Origin: Colwellia sp.
Lineage (GTDB): Bacteria > Pseudomonadota > Gammaproteobacteria > Enterobacterales > Alteromonadaceae
Direction: 5' to 3'
Length of the DNA: 64,000 bases
Assembly (NCBI GenBank): GCA_026196955.1
Contig: JAPHTO010000107.1
Coordinates: 1 to 64,000, forward strand
Position numbers and translations under genes: made by a program. Under the pieces are notes generated by a model. It ran no database searches. It was not told the DNA's origin and saw only the letters and a list, made by a program, of their open reading frames with translations. Numbering within the stretch: position 1 is the first letter of the stretch; every line of letters starts with the position of its first letter. This document shows, piece after piece, positions 1-7,925 of this stretch.

Positions 1-107
1 ACAACTGAAGAAGTAGCTTTCTCTGACGCTGGAAATCGCTCCAATAATGCGATTGGTGGTAATAGATCTTTAATTTTATTGATGCGTACATCGTCAGTTT
101 GATACAT
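1..107 (-). CDS. aroG: 3-deoxy-7-phosphoheptulonate (DAHP) synthase, AroG type, N-terminal fragment
   Basis: Only the first 35 codons are inside the window; the gene runs off the left edge. The protein starts MYQTDDVRINKIKDLLPP and continues IALLERFPASEKA, which follows the start of E. coli AroG (the Phe-sensitive isozyme) residue by residue and is unlike the starts of AroF and AroH. DAHP synthase condenses phosphoenolpyruvate with erythrose-4-phosphate, the first step of the shikimate pathway. The start is supported by a purine-rich AAAGAGAAAG stretch just upstream on the minus strand. The catalytic and feedback residues lie outside the window, so allosteric type is inferred from N-terminal similarity only. 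The gene diverges from add. Confidence 0.85.
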   Translation of the reverse strand, partial: MYQTDDVRINKIKDLLPPIALLERFPASEKATSSV

Positions 108-291
108 AATTCTTTCTCTTTTCGCGTCCTCATAATGAGGCTATTGCTAATATTTTACTAATTTAATACGTCTAGACGCCTAAATGAATAATCCCTCCGT
201 CAATTTACCAGTGTTATTACTCTAATACCAGTGAATAAAGACTAAAAAAACAATATAATTAGTAATAAGTATAACCTTACAGGTATAACAA

Positions 292-1284
292 ATGATTAAT
301 AGAAAATTACCACTTATAGATTTGCATCGTCATTTAGACGGTAATATTCGCCCGACGACTATTTGGCAATTAGCTGAGCAAAATAAAATAGAACTGCCCT
401 GCTCTCACTTTGAAGACTTTATTCCCCATGTACAAATTCAACATAGTGAAGCAGACCTACTCGCTTTTCTAAAAAAACTTGACTGGGGGGTGGCCGTTTT
501 AAAACAACTTGATGATGTAAAACGTATTGCTTATGAGAATGTTGAAGATGCCTATAATGCCGGGTTAAATTATGCTGAGCTTCGTTTCTCTCCCTACTAT
601 ATGTCGATGAATCACAAGTTAAACATTGCTGATGTTGTCGCAGCTGTTATTGACGGCATACAAGCAGGAACAAAAGCATTCAATGTAAAAATAAACCTTA
701 TTGGTATTTTAAGCCGCACTTTTGGAGTTAAGCAGTGTCAATTAGAGCTTGATGCTTTGTTACGCCATAAGGACCAGTTAATTGCTATCGATTTAGCTGG
801 TGATGAATACAATTTTCCAGGTAATTTATTTACCTCACATTTTAAGCAAGTTAGAGATGCCGGTTTGCAGGTTACCGTACATGCTGGGGAAGCAGGTGAT
901 GCAAAGAGTGTTTGGCAAGCGATTGAAGATCTTGGTGCGACACGTATTGGTCATGGGGTTGCTACAATTAATGATGATAAATTAATGGCCTACATGGTTA
1001 AGCATAACATTGCTATTGAATCATGCTTAACCTCAAACTTTCAAACCGGTACGGTTAAGGATCTCAGTCAACATCCGTTAAAAACCTTTCTGGATAAAGG
1101 CATTAAGGTTTGTTTAAACACCGATGACCCCGCTGTAGAAGGTATAGAAATTAAGCATGAATTTAGCGTGGCTAAAGACGTATTAAATTTAACTGATAAT
1201 AATATTAAACAGTTACAGCTGAATGCACTTGATGCGTGTTTTTTATCTGATAGTGAAAAACTGAGTTTACAGCAAGGTATTTAA
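292..1284 (+). CDS. add: Adenosine deaminase
   Basis: Hydrolytic deamination of adenosine and deoxyadenosine to inosine and deoxyinosine in the cytoplasm, feeding purine salvage. The 330-residue protein aligns with E. coli Add over its whole length. The zinc ligands and catalytic residues are at the same numbers: H12 and H14 in DLHRHLDG, H197 and E200 in VHAGE, H221 in GHGV, and D278/D279 in NTDDP. The SCLTSN substrate-pocket motif is at 244-249. The start is fixed by the conserved N-terminus ([14 protein letters not shown]). deoD follows 156 bp downstream on the same strand and uses the inosine produced here, so the two are functionally linked even if separately promoted. Confidence 0.97.
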   Translation: MINRKLPLIDLHRHLDGNIRPTTIWQLAEQNKIELPCSHFEDFIPHVQIQHSEADLLAFLKKLDWGVAVLKQLDDVKRIAYENVEDAYNAGLNYAELRFSPYYMSMNHKLNIADVVAAVIDGIQAGTKAFNVKINLIGILSRTFGVKQCQLELDALLRHKDQLIAIDLAGDEYNFPGNLFTSHFKQVRDAGLQVTVHAGEAGDAKSVWQAIEDLGATRIGHGVATINDDKLMAYMVKHNIAIESCLTSNFQTGTVKDLSQHPLKTFLDKGIKVCLNTDDPAVEGIEIKHEFSVAKDVLNLTDNNIKQLQLNALDACFLSDSEKLSLQQGI

Positions 1285-1440
1285 TTTACCCAAAAGGTAC
1301 GATAAACTACAACACTCAATAAAACACCCTTGATAGCAGTAGCATTTCAACCTTTTTGTTGATTTGATCAGGCTAGAAACTTATTGAGTAACTTACCTTT
1401 TTAGTAAAAGGTCAACAAATATCACAACAAGGGGCATTTC

Positions 1441-2145
1441 ATGAGCACACCTCATATTTCCGCAAACAAAGGCGATTTCGCCAAAACAGTACTTATGCCA
1501 GGCGATCCGCTAAGAGCAAAATTTATCGCCGAAAATTTTTTAGATGATGCAAAATGCGTAACAAGTGTTCGCAATATGTTCGGTTACACGGGTACATATA
1601 AAGGCAAGCCAATTTCAGTGATGGGCTCTGGCATGGGCGTACCTTCAATTTCTATCTACGCGACAGAGCTATATAAAGACTTTGATGTTGAAAATATTAT
1701 TCGCATTGGCTCTTGCGGTGCGGTACGTGACGACATAAAAATTCGAGATATTATCATCGGCATGGCAGCAAGCACCGATTCAAATGTTAATCGTCAACGT
1801 TTAAATCAATGTGACTTTGCCGCATGTGCAGACTTTAGCTTGTTGCATCAAGTTGTAAATACTGCTGATAGACTTGGTAAAGCTGTTCATGTTGGTAATA
1901 TTTTTACTGCTGATTTATTTTACACACCGCAACCTGAGTTATTTGCCGCGATGGAAAAATACGGCATTTTAGCTGTAGAAATGGAAGCAGCCGGTTTATA
2001 CGGTGTTGCTGCAGAATATGGTAAAAAAGCGCTAACGGTATTAACGGTGTCCGATCACATTAAAACAGGTGAACAAACAACAGCTGATGAACGTGAAAAT
2101 ACTTTTAAAGATATGATGGAGCTGACATTAGAAAGTGTTCTATAA
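1441..2145 (+). CDS. deoD: Purine nucleoside phosphorylase, DeoD type
   Basis: Reversible phosphorolysis of purine (deoxy)ribonucleosides to free base and (deoxy)ribose-1-phosphate; family members are homohexamers in the cytoplasm. The protein has 234 residues, close to the 239 of E. coli DeoD, and keeps the phosphate-binding [13 protein letters not shown] segment near the N-terminus, the GSCGAV motif, the [10 protein letters not shown] substrate loop and the SDHI motif carrying the catalytic Asp. AAGGGG a few bases upstream supports the start. Unlike the E. coli deoCABD operon it sits beside add and is separated from deoB/deoC by about 8 kb. A strong hairpin follows directly after the stop. 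Confidence 0.97.
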   Translation: MSTPHISANKGDFAKTVLMPGDPLRAKFIAENFLDDAKCVTSVRNMFGYTGTYKGKPISVMGSGMGVPSISIYATELYKDFDVENIIRIGSCGAVRDDIKIRDIIIGMAASTDSNVNRQRLNQCDFAACADFSLLHQVVNTADRLGKAVHVGNIFTADLFYTPQPELFAAMEKYGILAVEMEAAGLYGVAAEYGKKALTVLTVSDHIKTGEQTTADERENTFKDMMELTLESVL

Positions 2146-2158
2146 CCTTTCTAAACAC

Positions 2159-2190
2159 TCAGGGTAAACAGAATAAAGTGTTTACCCTGA
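2159..2190. terminator. Bidirectional hairpin between deoD and argP
   Basis: A perfect 12-bp inverted repeat (2159-2170 with 2179-2190, arms TCAGGGTAAACA / TGTTTACCCTGA, 8-nt loop) lies between the convergent stops of deoD and argP. It lacks a long T tract on either strand, so it could be a weak intrinsic terminator or a stabilising 3' hairpin used by both transcripts. Confidence 0.6.
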
Positions 2191-2203
2191 AACAAACCAC
2201 AAA

Positions 2204-3097
2204 CTAATTTAATAACTGTTGACCAACCTTAGTAATTTCTTGTGAGATTTTTTTATTCACCCCTTTCACTAACACCCAACTATGCCAGTAAAGCGTTTCT
2301 ACTAAGTTTTTGTCTGGACAAATCTTTACAAGCTCACCGCTTGCGAGTTCATTTTTAATTTGTAGCTCTGGTAGTAAACAATAGGCAACGCCTTGTTTAG
2401 CTAACTCAACAAAAGCCTCTGAAGATCTGACACTGTGGCAGTAATACTCACTTGAGGCTAGGTTAAAATGCTTGGCAATAAACCGAACATGCATGTCATC
2501 CTTGTGATCATAACTGATTGCTGGTGCCATCTTCAAAGATGAAGTAGTTACCCCTTTAGCAAAATATTTTTTTTGAAAGCTTTTTGAGGCAACTAAACAA
2601 TAATTCATTTTACCCAGCTCAAAAGATCTATAACCTTTTAGCGGCTTTTCATCGACACTAACGGCTCCAATTGCTTCACCTGAACGTAATCTATCCAATG
2701 TACGCTCTTCATGTTCAATCAGTAAATTCAACTCTATAAGGTGACTCTCCAACACACCGGTCAGCGCTTTAATAAACCAAGTCGCAATACTGTCTGCATT
2801 TACGGCTAACGTGATTTTAACGGGCTTAATAGGTAGGTCAGGCAATAACTGAGGCAAGAGTTCATTTTCAAGCTGCTTAACTTTTTTATAGTGGCCGAGT
2901 AACTGTGCTCCTATCTCAGTTAACTCAATGGGCTGGCTACGAATAAGGATAGGTTGACCAATATTTTCTTCAAGTAATTTTATTCGTTGAGAAATTGCAG
3001 ATTGAGAGATATATAATTTTTTTGCTGCTAATTCAAAGCTTTGTACTTCGATAATAGTTGCTAAAGCGGCTAATAACTTATAATCAAATTCATTCAT
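2204..3097 (-). CDS. argP: LysR-family regulator ArgP (IciA-like), activator of the arginine/lysine exporter gene
   Basis: A 297-residue LysR regulator, the standard length. The N-terminal winged helix-turn-helix (about 4-62) contains SQSAISQRIKLLEENIGQP, and the C-terminal effector domain spans about 90-295. Sequence runs such as LAVNADSIATW, VGAVSVDEKPLKG-type and SSEAFVELAKQGVAYCLLPELQI match E. coli ArgP closely. ArgP senses lysine and arginine and activates the divergent exporter gene argO; here argO-like DNA starts 118 bp away on the opposite strand, the same arrangement of regulator and target by function. The shared intergenic region (3098-3214) is AT-rich, as ArgP targets usually are, but I see no site that I could define with confidence. 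Confidence 0.9.
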   Translation of the reverse strand: MNEFDYKLLAALATIIEVQSFELAAKKLYISQSAISQRIKLLEENIGQPILIRSQPIELTEIGAQLLGHYKKVKQLENELLPQLLPDLPIKPVKITLAVNADSIATWFIKALTGVLESHLIELNLLIEHEERTLDRLRSGEAIGAVSVDEKPLKGYRSFELGKMNYCLVASKSFQKKYFAKGVTTSSLKMAPAISYDHKDDMHVRFIAKHFNLASSEYYCHSVRSSEAFVELAKQGVAYCLLPELQIKNELASGELVKICPDKNLVETLYWHSWVLVKGVNKKISQEITKVGQQLLN

Positions 3098-3214
3098 TAG
3101 TTTTACTTATGATGATTAATTTTTATTAATTATATTAAAGAATGAAAAAAGTGCAAACTAACGCTGTTTTAAACGTCAAACATCATTTTATCCGAAAAAT
3201 AAGGGGAAGCCATT

Positions 3215-3835
3215 ATGATCATGTTAGCAGCAACTCAAGGATTTACATTAGCATTAAGCATGATAGTACCTATTGGTAGTCAAAATTCTATGCTGCTTAC
3301 TCAAGGGATAAATAAAAACCATCACTTAATGACCGCTGCACTTTTTATGTTTTACGACGCAGTTCTTATAAGTATAGGTGTACTTGGAGGCAGCTTAATA
3401 CTTTCAAGCAACGATAATCTTTTTACCTTATTAACTTGGGGCGGAATAGCATTTTTACTTGCTTATGGTGCACTATCATTTAAATCTGCATTTTCTGCCA
3501 ATAGTGAAAACAGCTCAGGGTTTATTAATAAAAAATCTGTCAAAGTCGTCGTAATGACAAGCTTGATCGTGACATTTTTAAATCCTCATGCCTATATCGA
3601 TACCGTAATGGTGATCGGTAGTGTTGGAGGGCAATATCAAGGTGATGCGAAAATATATTTTCTTTTCGGTGCTATCACAGGATCAATTGTCTGGTTTTCA
3701 AGCTTAGCATTGGGGGCAGCAAAATTATCAGTGGTATTATCTAAACCCAAAGTAAAACGGATTATTGATATAGCCATAGGTTTGGTGATGTGGATTATTG
3801 CATGGTCTTTATTGACAACATGGTTAGCAAGGTAA
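3215..3835 (+). CDS. argO: LysE/ArgO-family amino-acid exporter
   Basis: An inner-membrane exporter of basic amino acids (206 residues; E. coli ArgO has 211). Six hydrophobic segments are visible. The first contains the family signature around PIGSQNSMLLTQGI, and a later segment holds LNPHAYIDT, matching LNPHVYLDT in ArgO. It is divergent from argP, whose product should activate it when arginine or lysine is in excess. The start at 3215 has AAGGGGAAG upstream; an in-frame ATG two codons later is a possible alternative. The stop codon lies in the loop of a strong hairpin (3821-3847). Substrate (Arg, Lys or analogues) is inferred from the argP pairing. Confidence 0.9.
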   Translation: MIMLAATQGFTLALSMIVPIGSQNSMLLTQGINKNHHLMTAALFMFYDAVLISIGVLGGSLILSSNDNLFTLLTWGGIAFLLAYGALSFKSAFSANSENSSGFINKKSVKVVVMTSLIVTFLNPHAYIDTVMVIGSVGGQYQGDAKIYFLFGAITGSIVWFSSLALGAAKLSVVLSKPKVKRIIDIAIGLVMWIIAWSLLTTWLAR

Positions 3836-3847
3836 CCTTGCTAACCA
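3821..3847. terminator. Perfect 12-bp hairpin overlapping the argO stop codon, shared with the convergent TPR gene
   Basis: TGGTTAGCAAGG (3821-3832) pairs perfectly with CCTTGCTAACCA (3836-3847); the 3-nt loop is exactly the argO stop codon TAA. It ends 8 bp before the stop of the convergent TPR gene, so it can serve both transcripts. No T tract follows. Confidence 0.6.
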
Positions 3848-3854
3848 GTATAAA

Positions 3855-6719
3855 TTACCAAGTTTTAAGTAGTGCTTTTGCTTCGCTTTTTTCAGCAAAA
3901 GCACTTGTGCTTTCAACGGCTTCAATTAAATATTTTTTCGCTTCCACATCTCGATTTAAGCCCCTAAGTGTTACCGCTAAATGATACTTAATTTCAGCAT
4001 TATTAAAGTCTTTTACTAATGCTGTTCTAAATAAAGCCAATGCTTGCTCATACTCCCCCAATCGGGACTTTATCCAAGCAAGCGTATCAATAATTGCTGT
4101 GTTATCTGGCAAACTATTATAGGCTTGCTGTGCGTAATCTTTCGCTTTTTGCTGGTTTCCTAAGATAAAATGTACGCTAGCAATATTATTAAGTAGAAAA
4201 GGGATTTCGCCATATTGTTTGATTAATTTTTCATAATAATTGGCAGACTTTTGTAACTGATTACTATTTTTATAGCTATCAGCCAATGAGATAGAAACCA
4301 TCAAGTCGTTGGGATACTTTACTAACCATTGTTGTAAAGGTTTAATCGCTTTTTTCGCTTGTTGTTGTTTTTTATAATTCCTATATAAACCCAGTATCGC
4401 TTGCTTTTGATCTGAGAGTTTCAATGCTTGCTGGTAAAATTTCTCAGCCATTGCTAACTTGTTCATCGCTGAATATAAATCACCTTTGAGTGTAGCCGCT
4501 AAACTTGGACTTGATGATAATTTTTCAATGCTATCAATTAAGGTTAACGCAAACTTTTCATCTTTATTTTCAATGACTATATTAACCAGCCCTAAATGAG
4601 CTTGCAGTGATTTTTCATTGAGAACAATAACCTTTTTATATGATGAAGCCGCGGCTTTCTTGTCGCGAGTTTTAAGTTGTGCTTTCGCTAATAAAATGAG
4701 TGTTTTTTCTCTGTTTTTAGTTTTAGCTAAATGATCGCGTAAAACACTTACCGCTTGTTGATGCTTATTTTGTTGCTGATAAATACTGGCTAGCAATAAT
4801 AAAGCATCTACTTGCTTGGCATTGTGGCTAATAAAGGTTTTTACTGTACTTTCAGCTTGATCTAATTGATTTGTTAAAGCCTGTACGTGCGTTAACCGGA
4901 CAATTACATCTAAATCATTAGGGGCAATAGCATAGGCTTTGTTGATCCAAAGAGCGGCGTTTTCATAGTCCTTTTTCAGTAAATAAGTATCAGATATTTC
5001 GCCAATAATAAGTACATTTTGCTCAAATTCATTGAGTTTTTTGTGAAGAAATGACAGTGCTTGATCGAAATTGCCAGCAATATTATCTATTCTCGCCAGA
5101 TGAACCATGGCAAGTACGTTTTTATCATCTAATTGTAATGCTAAATTAAAGGCTTTCTTGGCTTTTTCACTTTCACCAGATAGGCCGTAAATCATCCCCA
5201 AACGTTGCTGGAAAAAACTTTCTTGTGGAAATTCATCGATGAGCTGAGTCAGTATTTCAATTGCGGTAGCGTAATCTTTAGTCTTTTGGTAAGAATCCAC
5301 TAACATCAGCTTTATTTGTACACTATTAATTTTATTGTCTTTTATGGCAGACAATGCCTTAATGGCTGTTTTATAATCACCGGACTTCATATAGGTTCGC
5401 GCTAAGTTACTAATACCAACGGGTGATTCTGGTTGAATTTTTAGTACACTTTCAAAATAAAATTGAGCTTTTTCATTGTCCCCTAACTGCAGGTAACTTA
5501 AGCCAAGTAAGGAAAGAATATTAATATTATTCGGCCTGGCTAAGTTAGTTTTGCTCAGTAAACTTCGTGCTAAATTGGCTTCGTTATTTTTTAAGTCTAT
5601 CGCCGCAACCATTGTCACCGTTGCAACATCAAATTTAGCATAATTAAGATATTGCATTAGATATCGTCGAGCATCATTTAAATTACCAAATTGATAATTA
5701 GTTAAACCCGCTAAATAATAATAATCTGGCGTAGTGCGCATCACCTCAGGCGGAACAGCCGCCAAGGTAGCAATAACTTCTGTGAGCTTTTCATTACCAC
5801 TTTGCTTACCCGCCATACTGACATTTAAAATAGCTTTAAGATATCCTGCCCTTGGCTCTGTTGGAATTTTAGCTAGAATGTAGTCTACATGCTCTAGTGC
5901 ATCTTCATACTGGCTTAATTGTATGTGTAACATTGCTTTAATTAAATGAGCTGATAAATGTGAAGAGTCTATAAGGAGTGCTTGTTCAATGGCTAACATG
6001 GCTTGTGGAAAATTGCCTAGCTTAGCGTATATTTGCGCCTTAAAAATCCAGCCATTAATGAAAGGTTTCGCGCTACTAACCGCCTGCTCAATAAAAGCTA
6101 ATGCTTTTGCCATTTGAGCTTTATTTAAGGCGATTTGCGCTCGGCCTAATAAAGCCAGTTGATTATGAGGAGTTAATTCAAGCACTTTGATAAAGGTTTT
6201 ATCCGCCAAACCAAACTGTTTTTTGCCGATATATGCCTGTCCCTTTATTAACAATAAATCGGCCTCAATGGCTATACCTCGCTCTCCTGCAGAAGAAATA
6301 TCTATAGCATCATCATACCTGTGCTGTAGTAAGTAAGCATGCCCAAATAATGTTACTAAACGATCATTATCTACTTGACCTTGTTGTGCTCTGTTTAACT
6401 CTATTTCCGCCGCTACACCATCACCCTGCTCGATTAAAACTTGAGCGAGTAGTACTCTTGATGGCATATGATTGCTGTCAGCTTGCAGTGCATTTTTTAA
6501 GTGAATTAAACTGGTTGGAAAAGCATCATTTTGAAATGAAATAAGTGCTTGCTCGTATAAACTGTCAACACTTTCTATAGCTTGCTCTGCCATAACACTT
6601 GAACTAAAACCCAGAAGAAATACTGATGTTAGCGTTAGTTTGTGAAGTGTATTTTGTTGAAGAAAACGTGTCGGGAGTGAAAACATACAACCATTAATCC
6701 ATAAGTGATGAAAGGCCAT
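3855..6719 (-). CDS. Long TPR-repeat protein of the PEP-CTERM/EPS export type (PrsT-like)
   Basis: 954 residues made almost entirely of tandem tetratricopeptide repeats (repeat units recognisable as A-x-x-x-Y-x-x-A-L patterns from about 50 to 950), after a signal-peptide-like hydrophobic segment around 30-43 (TSVFLLGFSSSVMA, probable cleavage before EQ). Length, repeat layout and style match the PrsT family of TPR proteins found in exosortase/PEP-CTERM systems, usually beside exopolysaccharide genes. Supporting context: the divergent neighbour encodes a PEP-CTERM protein. No lipobox is seen. An alternative start is at codon 12 (6686), giving a more ordinary signal peptide; neither start has a strong ribosome site. 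No exosortase is in the window. Role presumably as a periplasmic scaffold for export or sorting, inferred. Confidence 0.75.
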   Translation of the reverse strand: MAFHHLWINGCMFSLPTRFLQQNTLHKLTLTSVFLLGFSSSVMAEQAIESVDSLYEQALISFQNDAFPTSLIHLKNALQADSNHMPSRVLLAQVLIEQGDGVAAEIELNRAQQGQVDNDRLVTLFGHAYLLQHRYDDAIDISSAGERGIAIEADLLLIKGQAYIGKKQFGLADKTFIKVLELTPHNQLALLGRAQIALNKAQMAKALAFIEQAVSSAKPFINGWIFKAQIYAKLGNFPQAMLAIEQALLIDSSHLSAHLIKAMLHIQLSQYEDALEHVDYILAKIPTEPRAGYLKAILNVSMAGKQSGNEKLTEVIATLAAVPPEVMRTTPDYYYLAGLTNYQFGNLNDARRYLMQYLNYAKFDVATVTMVAAIDLKNNEANLARSLLSKTNLARPNNINILSLLGLSYLQLGDNEKAQFYFESVLKIQPESPVGISNLARTYMKSGDYKTAIKALSAIKDNKINSVQIKLMLVDSYQKTKDYATAIEILTQLIDEFPQESFFQQRLGMIYGLSGESEKAKKAFNLALQLDDKNVLAMVHLARIDNIAGNFDQALSFLHKKLNEFEQNVLIIGEISDTYLLKKDYENAALWINKAYAIAPNDLDVIVRLTHVQALTNQLDQAESTVKTFISHNAKQVDALLLLASIYQQQNKHQQAVSVLRDHLAKTKNREKTLILLAKAQLKTRDKKAAASSYKKVIVLNEKSLQAHLGLVNIVIENKDEKFALTLIDSIEKLSSSPSLAATLKGDLYSAMNKLAMAEKFYQQALKLSDQKQAILGLYRNYKKQQQAKKAIKPLQQWLVKYPNDLMVSISLADSYKNSNQLQKSANYYEKLIKQYGEIPFLLNNIASVHFILGNQQKAKDYAQQAYNSLPDNTAIIDTLAWIKSRLGEYEQALALFRTALVKDFNNAEIKYHLAVTLRGLNRDVEAKKYLIEAVESTSAFAEKSEAKALLKTW

Positions 6720-6953
6720 GAGCAGCCTAGTAAGTTTTAATTTATGATAAAGAGTAATGTAAATTGGATCTAGTGAAAAATGTCTGCTTTCTTTACACTT
6801 CTTATATTTGTCATATTATTACTTTCAAAATTAAAAAGTAACACAATGATTAATAACAATAAAAATAAGATGGCATACGCCTTGCTCTAGTTGTACTATT
6901 CACATAAAATAAACAATTGTAGTAAAGCATACATACAAAATTCAGGAAGTACT

Positions 6954-7703
6954 ATGTCATTTATTTCTAATACAATTAAACCACTAGCTATTGCCGCTCT
7001 TTTAAGTGCTAGTCATTCTTTTGCCGCAGATATACTCGTTGAAAATACGCTTATTGATAACAATGGTGTTAATGATGCTATTGGTGGTTGGAAGTATGAA
7101 GTTAACCATATGGATGTTACTTGGATTGATGATGGTAATATCAGTGTTGATGTTTATACAAACTTTGGCGATTACAACAATAGATATAGCTATGGTGGTA
7201 ATGGTAATAATATAGTTTTTGGTGACTTATTAATTAGTACTGGTGGCGATACCAATGTATTTGACTATGCATTTAAGTTAACCGATGGCCGCTTTGATGA
7301 TTATTATGGCTCTGGTTATAGCGAGCATAATGGCAACCTGGTAGAGATTTCATCAACAACGACTGCTGATCAATACCATGGCGGAAACGTTCAACATGAT
7401 GGGCAAGTTTTTGGAAATCAAAGTAGTGTTGAAAGTAGCGGAACTTGGAGTGTAGATACTCACAGCGCAGGCCAAAACTATGATAATTACGATATAATTA
7501 GCTTTAACTTTAATGTTGATGGTGTTGCAGCCTTTCAAAGCGCAAGTCAGTTAGCTTTTAGTTGGGCAATGTCTTGTGCGAATGATGTTATTCACGATGT
7601 AGTCAGTGTTAATAGACCAAGCACAATTCCAGAGCCAGCTACTATGATGCTCTTCTTACTTGGTTTAGCTGTGATTGCAAGAAATAAAGCAAAACTAAGT
7701 TAA
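6954..7703 (+). CDS. PEP-CTERM sorting-domain protein, secreted
   Basis: A 249-residue secreted protein. The N-terminus is a signal peptide (MSFISNTIKPLAIAALL, then SASHSFA before ADILVEN). The last 25 residues form a PEP-CTERM sorting signal: IPEPATMML, a hydrophobic stretch FLLGLAVIA and a basic tail RNKAKLS. The middle is rich in Gly, Asn, Asp and Tyr, as in many extracellular PEP-CTERM proteins, and contains two or so Cys at most. The start at 6954 is chosen because AGGA lies 6 nt upstream and the signal peptide begins there; a 21-codon upstream extension is open but has no such support. Exosortase should cleave near the PEP motif and anchor or release the protein at the surface. Function of the mature part is unknown. 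Confidence 0.85.
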   Translation: MSFISNTIKPLAIAALLSASHSFAADILVENTLIDNNGVNDAIGGWKYEVNHMDVTWIDDGNISVDVYTNFGDYNNRYSYGGNGNNIVFGDLLISTGGDTNVFDYAFKLTDGRFDDYYGSGYSEHNGNLVEISSTTTADQYHGGNVQHDGQVFGNQSSVESSGTWSVDTHSAGQNYDNYDIISFNFNVDGVAAFQSASQLAFSWAMSCANDVIHDVVSVNRPSTIPEPATMMLFLLGLAVIARNKAKLS

Positions 7704-7730
7704 TTAATAACTTGCGTTTACAATCCAAAT

Positions 7731-7759
7731 AAAAAACCTGCATTTATGCAGGTTTTTTT
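7731..7759 (+). terminator. Intrinsic terminator after the PEP-CTERM gene
   Basis: AAAAAACCTGCA, loop TTTA, TGCAGGTTTTTTT: a 12-bp stem including an A/T extension followed by a run of seven T on the plus strand, 28 bp after the stop. The A run on the left arm means it could also act on the minus strand. Confidence 0.9.
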
Positions 7760-7925
7760 GTGGGGAATTACTAGGGGTTGTGTAATTTTTTGAAATTGCC
7801 TGTGTGGCAGCTTTTTAAGTAGTATTTAATTAAAATGGCTAGAATACACAGACTATTCGCCGCGGTTAAACTGTTATCACTAACAACGTTTAACCGCGAA
7901 AAATCTACAGAGCCTAATGCTTTAT

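Noticed and set aside
169-178. CGTCTAGACG palindrome upstream of aroG as a TyrR or TrpR operator
   Set aside because: It does not fit the TyrR (TGTAAA-N6-TTTACA) pattern or a TrpR operator; 10-bp palindromes occur by chance.
1395-1412. ACCTTTT / AAAAGGT hairpin before deoD as an attenuator
   Set aside because: Only 7 bp, AT-rich, no T tract; insufficient support.
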